Origin: Aureococcus anophagefferens
Lineage: Eukaryota; Sar; Pelagophyceae; Pelagomonadales; Pelagomonadaceae
Direction of reading: 5' to 3'
Length of the DNA stretch: 64,000 bases
Assembly (NCBI RefSeq): GCF_000186865.1
Contig: NW_008705570.1
Span: forward strand, 261,261 to 325,260
Part shown: in pieces, positions 57,306 through 64,000 of the stretch
Layout of the letters: every line of letters starts with the position of its first letter
How positions within the stretch are numbered: position 1 is the first letter of the stretch
Program-made: the position numbers and the translations under genes
The notes under the pieces: generated by a model
What the model was told of the DNA's origin: nothing
Seen by the model: only the letters and a program-made list of their open reading frames with translations
Databases searched by the model: none

Positions 57306-57985
57306 CAGCGCGGCGTGAAGTCCACTTCAGGGGGCAGCGCCGTCGCCCGATCTGAGATGCCTCAAACAGGCGATTGCCTTGGCGCGGTTTCTTCAAAACG
57401 GGATGTCAAGTGTCGTTTCAGCGTACGTTGGATCGAAATACTCGAGGGTGCGGTGGGGTACATTCGAGCGACCTGGACGTGCGATGACGCCCGCCGCGGC
57501 GCGGAGACTTGAAGACGGCGACGGCGTCGTACTAGTACGGTACCCGACTCGGAGGTGCTGGTGGCGGGTAGAGTAGCGCGCGCGCGGTCGTCTCGAGGCT
57601 CGGAAGACGTCGACCGTCGGACGGGCCGCCGGCGGGCGCTCGTGGCCGGACTCGTGACGACGACTCAAATCAAAGAGAACGAGAGGAGCTCCCGCGCACA
57701 TATGCATCCTCGTTGCGCAATGTGAAGCGCACATGAAGCCGATGTTGCGTGCAAAATCCCAAAACTGAGCTGGTTTGGCGCGCGCCGCCGCCGCTTGATC
57801 GAGATCTTCCAAATCTGCTGCCGGTCTGGTCGCCCGACAGATTGCAATTCGCCGCGGCGGCAGCGACACCCTCGCTGCCGCCGGTGCACCGAGAACCGTC
57901 GCCGCGCACACCTAGCAACGCGGACGCACCGCGCCGCTCGCCGAAGCGACCGCGTCGCCAGGAAGTGTAGTGTGGAAGTTGCCAG
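57306..57985. other. Divergent intergenic region, no supported gene
   Basis: About 680 bp of lower GC between divergent small genes. Frames of 65-170 codons occur on both strands without recognisable features. It probably carries both promoters. Confidence 0.4.
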
Positions 57986-58423
57986 ATGTTCGCTAGCAAC
58001 CTGTCCGTGCCCAACGGCGCCGCGCGCGCGGCGTCGCCGAGCACGCTCATGGCGCCCGGCGCGGGCCTGACGGCGACGCCGGTGCACCCCGCGACGCCCC
58101 AGAGGCACCGCGAGACGTCGTCGATGGACGATTCGCCCGACGGGCGGCGGGACGCGGACCTCGCGCGGCGCATCGACCGCCAGTGCTCGCTGGACGACAC
58201 GAGCCCGCGGCAAGAGCCGCGGCCATCGTCGGCGGAGCGCCGGCAAAAGTCCATCTCGTGCGTCGCGGACATGGACTGCGAGGTCGTCGAACACGTCGAG
58301 ACGAGGCATCGAAGGAAATCCTACGACGACGACGACGACTGGAGCCAGTGGGCCGACATCGAGGAGGTCCCGGCGAGCCCCTACGGCACGCAGCACTACG
58401 TCTACGAGACGAAGCCGGGCTAG
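57986..58423 (+). CDS. Hypothetical small phospho-motif-rich protein
   Basis: 145 residues. It is Ser/Pro/Arg-rich in the first half (SVPNGAARAASPSTLMAPG, HPATPQRHRETSSMDDSPD). Two basic-Ser motifs (RIDRQCSLDD, RRQKSISCVADMD) fit AGC-kinase or 14-3-3 sites. The C-terminus is aromatic and acidic (RKSYDDDDDWSQWADIEEV). No family was recognised. The 258-bp gap to the next, convergent gene holds nothing I can name. Confidence 0.5.
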   Translation: MFASNLSVPNGAARAASPSTLMAPGAGLTATPVHPATPQRHRETSSMDDSPDGRRDADLARRIDRQCSLDDTSPRQEPRPSSAERRQKSISCVADMDCEVVEHVETRHRRKSYDDDDDWSQWADIEEVPASPYGTQHYVYETKPG

Positions 58424-58681
58424 GCCCGCGGAAAACCACGCGCGCAAACGCCAAATACTTGCGAGGACTCATACCCCCGCGCGCGGCCCTCGGAGAGCTA
58501 CCGCGCGCTTGACTGCCCTGCGTTAATGGAAATCTGTCTGTCGAACCGGCGGGGGGCGGCGCGGCGAGGTCCGCCGCGGCCGGCCCGACGGCGCCGGCGG
58601 CCGGCTCACGCGGAAGTCGACTCGGCCGCGGCGGCCGCGGGCCCACGTTTGAATTTCGTGCGCCGCCTCTTAGAGCGCCCG

Positions 58682-60104
58682 CTAGGACGAGGCGCCGCCG
58701 GGGTTCGACGGCGGCGGCCGGCTCGGCGGCTGGGGCACGATGGGGTGGCCCGCGGCCGCCTGCGCGGCCTGGTGCTGCTTGAGCGGCTGGCTCACGATCT
58801 TGCGGCCGCCGGCGGGCCGGCTCGCCGCCGCGGAGGGCCGCGGCGCGCGCATCTGCTTGCCCGGCTTGATGCCCGGTGGCTGGCGCGGCACGACGCCGGA
58901 GACCTCCGCCGCGGAGGCGACGCGCGCCGTCGTCGGCTCCGCGCGCGGCGACGCGCGCGCGGGCGCCATGACCTCGTCGGCCTTCTTCGGGTGCGCGCCC
59001 TGGGTGACGGCGACGGACGTCATGAGCCGCGGCAGCGACACGCCCTCGGGCGGCCGCGCGGCGTCCGCGGGCGCGCGCGGCGTCGCCGCGGGCGTGGGCC
59101 CCGAGTGGGGCGCGTTGGACGCGCGCCGCGCCGGGCCCGACGGCGTCGCGCCCGCCGTGTGCTTCTGCTGCGACGACGCGCGCCGCGTCGCCGCCGCGCG
59201 CTGCTCCTCCACCGCCAGGTCGTGCGCGGCGCGCTCCGCGGCCGCGGCCGCGGCGACCTTGCGCGACACGATGGACCGCGCGATGACGCGGCTCACCTGG
59301 TCGCGCTGCGTCTGCGTCTGCGGCGACCCGACGACGATGGGCACGCGGCGGAGGTCGTGGACGAACTGGCACCGCATCATCGCCGACGCCGCGTCCTGGT
59401 CGTAGAGGAAGTGGAGCAGGAGGCAGACCACCGTGCCCGCGCGGCCGTGGCCGCCCCAGCAGTGGAGGTAGACGACCTCGTTCGTCGTTTTGATGCGCCG
59501 CGCGAGCGCGACGGCGAAGTCGGTGACGGCGTCGTCCTCGACGACGGAGCAGTCCTCGATGCCAAAGTGGAGGAACTGGAGCCGCCGCCCGGGGTAGAAG
59601 GCGCCGGCCAACGCCACGGCGTCCTCGTAGTAGGGCCGGATCGCGACGCCGGACCGCCACTTGGCCTCGGGCGCGCGCGGGTCGTACTCCCGTTGGAGGC
59701 AGACGAACGTCGTGATGCCCTGCTCCAGCAGGCTCCCGAGCAGCTTCTCGTTCTCGAAGTCGTCGGCCATGCCCGGGAACGCGCCGACCATGAGCCGCCT
59801 ATGTAGTAGGGTGTTTGGAAACGTCGACGGCGGGAGGCTACTTCTTCTCTCGAAACCGGCGGCCGCGGACGCCGCGCGCGCGCCCGGGAATGACCCAGTT
59901 GCTCTCGTCCGTCGGCCCGACGTACTGCGCGCGCTTGAGCTCGATCTCGCGGAAGCTCTCCAGGGGCGGGAGCGGCGCCGCGGGCTCGGCGCCGCCGCCG
60001 CCGTTGTAGGCGCCGCTCTGCTGCTGCTGGGCCGTCGGGTTCTCCGCGCCCGCCACGGGCGGCGCCAGACTTCGTCGCTGCTTCGACGTGACCTGGACGT
60101 CCAT
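58682..60104 (-). CDS. PTP/dual-specificity-type phosphatase with disordered tail
   Basis: Exons 59884-60104 and 58682-59798, with an 85-bp intron, give 445 residues. The catalytic region begins at ESNWVIPGRLMVGAFPG. It continues with LLGSLLEQGITTFVCLQ, the acid loop FGIEDCSVVED and the signature VVYLHCWGGHGRAGTV (HC-x5-R) near residue 205. The arrangement suits atypical cysteine phosphatases. After about residue 260 the protein is Ala/Pro/Ser-rich and basic, probably disordered. The intron is read as GC-AG at 59883 because this gives an uninterrupted IPGRLMVGAFPG; a GT donor about 25 bp further in is also possible in frame. Confidence 0.75.
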
Positions 60105-60713
60105 CGTTGTCGGCGCGGGGGGCGCCCCGGTGAGCAGCGGGCCGCGCGGTTTGGCCCAGACCGGAGCGCGGGCACGGTTTTGACAGGTCGACGTCGACCT
60201 CCACACGGCGTGCTTGACCTTGCGAGCGCCGGCGACGCACACGCGCCGATCGCACAACAATCGACGTGCGCGCAGCCCTCCCCCTCGTCGACGCATGAAG
60301 ACTCGCTCGCCGCCTGCACCGCCCGGGGCCTGCTGCTCCCCCCGCGCTTCGCGCGCGTCGCCGCGGGCGCCGACGCCTGCCCGGTCGAAGCGAGATCCAG
60401 AGGCAGCCTCGCGCAGGGCCCTGGTCGACACGCGCGAACGCTCCAGGGGACGAGTCGGGCGCGCCGCGCGGCGGCGCCGCGGCGGCTGGCCGGGGTCGAT
60501 CCCGTCGCCTCAGCGGCGCCATCACTCGGCTGTCCGCGAGTGCCACCCGCGACGCCGTCCGTCGCGTGAAGCCGCACGCACACCGGGAACCCCGCGCGCG
60601 CATCGCCGGACGCGCCCGCAGCGGTCGCCGCACCGCCTGCAACCGCGTCGTTCCGCCGCGCGCCCGCCCGGCGCGCCCGCCGCGCCGCCTCGCGCGCCGT
60701 CGCCGAGCCAACC
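60105..60713. other. Divergent promoter region between phosphatase and SPT6
   Basis: About 610 bp. Frames on both strands are open because of composition alone (Arg/Pro/Ala-rich). No separate gene is supported. Confidence 0.4.
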
Positions 60714-63700
60714 ATGGCCGACGCGCTCATCGAGGACCAGGCCGACGAGTCCGGCGACGAGGCGCCGGCGCCGGAGGCGGAGGAGGTGGAGGAGAACGAG
60801 TACCAGAAGGACGGCTTCGTCGTCGACGACGAGGAGGCCGACGACGGCGACGACGACAAGGGCGACGACCTGCTCAACGACAGCAGCAGCGACGACGACG
60901 ACGACGACGCGCCGGGCGGCGGGCGGCTGCGGCGGAACAAGGCGCGCGCGGCGCCCGACGCGGAAGACCTGGAGCTCATCGCCGAGAACCTGGGCGCGGC
61001 GTCGAAGCCGCCGGCGGACGCCGACGACAGCGACGACGACTTCGACGACGCGCCCAAGAAGCGGCCCCGCGAGGCCGCGGCGCCGGAACCCGAGGCCCCC
61101 GCCGCCGAGGCGCGCCTCTTCGACGACGACTCCGACGACGAGCCCAAGGAGAAGAAGGTCAAGAGCGACGCGCTCTACGACGAGGACAACTTCGACGACT
61201 TCATCGAGGACGATCTGGGCATCCAGCAGGCGCTCCAGCGCGAGGAGAAGATGGGCATCAGCCGCGCGCGGGGCCCCGCGGGCGCCGGCGGCGGCGCCGA
61301 CGCGCCGAGCCAGCTCCAGATGATGGACATGATCGACATCTTCGGCGAGGACGCGGAAGATTTCGCGGCCAAGGGCTTTTCGGACGACGACGACGAGGAG
61401 GAAAAGGCCGCGGGCGCGGGCTTCCGCGCGCGCTACGAGCCCGGTCTCTTGGCCGAGCACTACGTCACGGACGCCGACGAGGCCATCCGGAAACGAGATC
61501 TGCCGGAGCGGCTCCAGCTCCGGAGCGTCGCCACCGCCAAACGGACGCGCCGCGACTACGAGACGCATCTGGAGGAGGAGGCGGCGTGGATCGCGCGCAA
61601 GCTGCGCCACCCCCACGCGCCGGCGGACGCGACCGTCGTCGCCGTGTCGCGCCTGCTGCGCTTCTACAACGAGGACTGCTACGAGGTGCCGTTCGTCGCC
61701 GCGTACCGGCGCGACTACTTCGTGGACTCGGACATCAAACCGGCGGAGCTCTGGCGCGTCTTCGAGCTCGACGACGAGTTCGCGCGCCTGGCGAAGCGGC
61801 GCAAGGACACGGTGAAGATGGTCAAGGCCCTGCGCGCCGTCGCGCCGAGGCCCTTCCTCGGCCCCGGTTTGGCGGCGGCGCGGCTGGCCGACGACGGCGC
61901 GCACCGCGACGCGCGCCACTACGTCAAGCACTGCTTCGCGCGCGCGGGCGCCGACGACGGCAAGCGCCGGCCGGGCCAGCGCGAGGCGGCCTTCTGGGCC
62001 GCCGTGCGCGACAACGACGTCGACAAGTTCTGCCGGACGTTCGCGAAGAGCGCGAAAGCCGTCGACGACGCGCTGCGCGACCCGGACGCGGCGGCTCAAA
62101 TGCCGCCGACGCCGGCCGAGTACCCGGACATGGCGTGCCTCGACTTCCTCGGCGCGCCGCCGCTCGACGACGAGTCCAAGCTCCGGGAGTGCGCCGTGGC
62201 GGCGCTGGCGCGCGATCTCGCGGCGCTCCCGTCGGTCCGCGCGGAAGCGCGCCGCGCGTTCCGGGAACTCGCGACGGTAACGACGCGCCCGACGGACAAG
62301 GGCCGGGCCGAGATCGACGTCTGCCACGAGTACCACGGCCTCCAGTACCTCCAGAACAAGAAGGTGGCCGAGTTCCTCGACGGCGCGTCGTCGAACCCGC
62401 CGCGGCGCCACCGGGCCGGCGAGGACGCCGGCGACGCCGTCGCCGACCTCGCGGCCGCGGACTTTGTGAAGATCCTCAAGGCCGAGAAGGAGGGGCTGCT
62501 GGCCTACGAGCTGCGGTCGACGGCGAAGCCCGACGACCCAAACGCCGCCGACGAGAAATGGGACGTGGACGCGATCGCGAACGGCCTCTTCAACGCCTAC
62601 CTGGCTCTGCCCTTTGGCGGCGGCGCGGACCTCGCGGCGCCGGCGGCGACCTACGCCGGGCTCCAGGTCGTGGCGCCGGCCGCGCCGGCGGCGCCCGCCG
62701 ACGAGCCGCCCAAGGAGGAGGACGTCAAGGCGGAGGACGACGCGGCGGTCGAGGACGCGGCCCCGGCGGACGCGCCCGCGGAGCCCGCGGAGCCCGCGGA
62801 GGCACCCGCGGCGGAGCCCGCCGCGGAGGCGCCCGCGGCGCCCGCGGCGGCCGCGGCGGCCGCGGAGCCCGAGGCGGCCGCGGAGCCCGAGGCGGCCGCG
62901 GAGCCCGAGGCGGCCGCGGAGCCCGCGGCGGAGCCCGCGGCGGAGCTCGCGGCGGAGCCCGCGGCGGAGCCCGCGGCGGAGCCCGCGGCGGAGGGCGGCG
63001 GCGACGGCGTGCTCCGGGAGCGCGGCGGCGGCGACGGCGAGTCCGACGAGGAGATGGAGGACGCGGCGCCCGCCGAGGCGGCGGCGGAGACGCAGCCCGC
63101 GCCCGGCTCCGGCCGGCTCCGGCGGAACCGGGTCGTCATGGACTCGGACGACGACGACGACGACGCGCTCCTCGCCGACGCGCCGCCCGCGGCGCCCGCG
63201 GCGGCCGCCGCGGACGCGGACGACAGCGACGACGACTTCGCGGACGCGCCGGCCAAGCCGCCGGCGCCCGCGGCGCTCGACGACGCCGACGACAGCGACG
63301 ACGACTTCGCCGACGCGCCGGAGGGTCGTGCGCCTCGCCGTCAAGTCCTTCCTCCTGCCCATGCTCGAGGAGGAGCTCAAGGGCGAGCTGCGGCGCGCGG
63401 GCACGCGCGCCGTCGCGCGCCTCGCGGCGAACGCGCTCCGGCGCCTCGCGGACGTCGCGGGCTTCGCCGGCGGCGGCTTCCGCGGGTCCAACGGCCTCCA
63501 CGAGTCGGCGGGCGGCCAGGTGGGCTGCAAGGCCGTCGGCGTCGGCGTCGCGCGCGCGGACACGTGGGCGAAGCACGAGCGCGCGCGCGGCCAGGACCCG
63601 CCGGCGGAGTCGACGGCGTTCGTGCTCCTGGGGCCGTCGGGCTCCGTGAGCGACCACGAGGTCGCGAGCTCCCGCGCCAACGACCGGAGCCCCGACGACG

Positions 63701-64000
63701 TGCGCCGCGTGGCGCGCTTCCTGCGGCGCCACCGGCCCGACGTCGTCGTCGTGTCGACGGGCGCGGGCGCCGCCGCGTGCCGCCGGTGCATGAAGTTCGT
63801 CGAGGCGTCCGTGCGCGTGGCCCGCGAGCCGCTGCCGCGCTACGAGGACGAGTCGCCCGAGGAGTCCATGCGCCTCGACGAGGAGGAGGAGCTCGTGGGC
63901 GAGTGGCAGTGCGCGATATCGTTCGCGGACGACCGCCTCGCGCGCGCGTTCGCGTCGTCGATCCGCGCGGACCGCGAGCTCAAGGAGTACCCGGCGCCCT
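60714..64000 (+). CDS. SPT6: Transcription elongation factor SPT6, 3'-partial
   Basis: Start MADALIEDQADESGDEAPAP. The N-terminal 220 residues are very acidic (the Iws1-binding-type region), with NDSSSDDDDDDAPGGGRLRRNK. Next are DEDNFDDFIEDDLG and MIDIFGEDAEDF, the helical core (RYEPGLLAEHYVTDADEAIRKRDLPERLQLR; EAAWIARKLR; VPFVAAYRRDYF; LWRVFELDDEFARL; YQYL-like HEYHGLQYLQNKKV). After an Ala/Glu/Pro-rich insert (about 62670-63325), SPT6 homology resumes in another frame with VRLAVKSFLLPMLEEELKGEL and the YqgF-like domain (FVLLGPSGSV; RRHRPDVVVVSTG). SPT6 is a histone chaperone travelling with RNA polymerase II. The gene runs off the right edge. An intron near the insert is needed but I could not place it. 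Confidence 0.82.
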   Translation, partial: MADALIEDQADESGDEAPAPEAEEVEENEYQKDGFVVDDEEADDGDDDKGDDLLNDSSSDDDDDDAPGGGRLRRNKARAAPDAEDLELIAENLGAASKPPADADDSDDDFDDAPKKRPREAAAPEPEAPAAEARLFDDDSDDEPKEKKVKSDALYDEDNFDDFIEDDLGIQQALQREEKMGISRARGPAGAGGGADAPSQLQMMDMIDIFGEDAEDFAAKGFSDDDDEEEKAAGAGFRARYEPGLLAEHYVTDADEAIRKRDLPERLQLRSVATAKRTRRDYETHLEEEAAWIARKLRHPHAPADATVVAVSRLLRFYNEDCYEVPFVAAYRRDYFVDSDIKPAELWRVFELDDEFARLAKRRKDTVKMVKALRAVAPRPFLGPGLAAARLADDGAHRDARHYVKHCFARAGADDGKRRPGQREAAFWAAVRDNDVDKFCRTFAKSAKAVDDALRDPDAAAQMPPTPAEYPDMACLDFLGAPPLDDESKLRECAVAALARDLAALPSVRAEARRAFRELATVTTRPTDKGRAEIDVCHEYHGLQYLQNKKVAEFLDGASSNPPRRHRAGEDAGDAVADLAAADFVKILKAEKEGLLAYELRSTAKPDDPNAADEKWDVDAIANGLFNAYLALPFGGGADLAAPAATYAGLQVVAPAAPAAPADEPPKEEDVKAEDDAAVEDAAPADAPAEPAEPAEAPAAEPAAEAPAAPAAAAAAAEPEAAAEPEAAAEPEAAAEPAAEPAAELAAEPAAEPAAEPAAEGGGDGVLRERGGGDGESDEEMEDAAPAEAAAETQPAPGSGRLRRNRVVMDSDDDDDDALLADAPPAAPAAAAADADDSDDDFADAPAKPPAPAALDDADDSDDDFADAPEGRAPRRQVLPPAHARGGAQGRAAARGHARRRAPRGERAPAPRGRRGLRRRRLPRVQRPPRVGGRPGGLQGRRRRRRARGHVGEARARARPGPAGGVDGVRAPGAVGLRERPRGRELPRQRPEPRRRAPRGALPAAPPARRRRRVDGRGRRRVPPVHEVRRGVRARGPRAAAALRGRVARGVHAPRRGGGARGRVAVRDIVRGRPPRARVRVVDPRGPRAQGVPGA

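Noticed and set aside
60522..63791. A 1,089-codon minus-strand frame opposite SPT6
   Set aside because: It is the complement of a GNC-biased coding strand. It has no domain, while the plus strand gives clear SPT6 motifs.

Overview
This is a GC-rich, gene-dense nuclear window from a photosynthetic eukaryote, most likely a pelagophyte-type stramenopile alga close to Aureococcus. The evidence is: two fucoxanthin-chlorophyll-type light-harvesting genes with bipartite plastid leaders, short GT-AG and GC-AG introns, single-copy eukaryotic genes (SPT6, AAMP/Sqt1, SHE9/MDM33), many MYND/RING/TPR/Sel1 proteins, and above all introner elements, the DNA-transposon-like introns known from Aureococcus. 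No tRNA, rRNA, CRISPR array or bacterial-type operon was recognised.

Layout. 0-3.2 kb: one small gene, one hypothetical gene and two 11-bp minisatellite arrays in an otherwise gene-poor stretch. 3.2-6.4 kb: a Rieske-like plastid protein without cluster ligands, a light-harvesting protein and SHE9/MDM33. 6.6-12.8 kb: a tandem pair of secretory glycosyltransferase-like genes, an aldo/keto reductase with an N-terminal extension and an F-box-like protein. 13.2-17.8 kb: a SUMO-interacting-motif protein built by tandem exon-intron duplication, a GT61-like glycosyltransferase and an all-helical protein. 18-23.3 kb: a MYND-TPR gene followed by three tandem MYND-RING-Sel1 paralogues. 23.3-28.1 kb: a NOV/sacsin-like ATPase gene. 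28.1-29.5 kb: no gene I can support. 29.5-41.6 kb: a secreted protein, a second light-harvesting protein, a LON-domain protein, a helicase/F-box/RCC1 fusion, an ASCH-domain protein, AAMP/Sqt1 and a membrane-anchored hypothetical. 41.7-53.9 kb: sugar transporter, EF-hand protein, polytopic membrane protein, lumenal FKBP, coiled-coil and TPR proteins, aminotransferase and an EF-hand/papain-like protein. 54-64 kb: a GT61-sulfotransferase fusion, small hypotheticals, a PTP-type phosphatase and the 5' part of SPT6.

The most striking structure is a set of nine transposon-like introns. Seven share an internal core, CAG-type inverted ends and 8-bp target duplications whose first two bases (GT or GC) serve as the splice donor. 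Two others, about 80 bp long, form a separate short family with the same splicing logic. Removing each restores an uninterrupted reading frame, and in one case this shows that a helicase and an RCC1 protein are a single gene. Exon structures were inferred by eye from reading frame, homology and target duplications; no transcript data were available.
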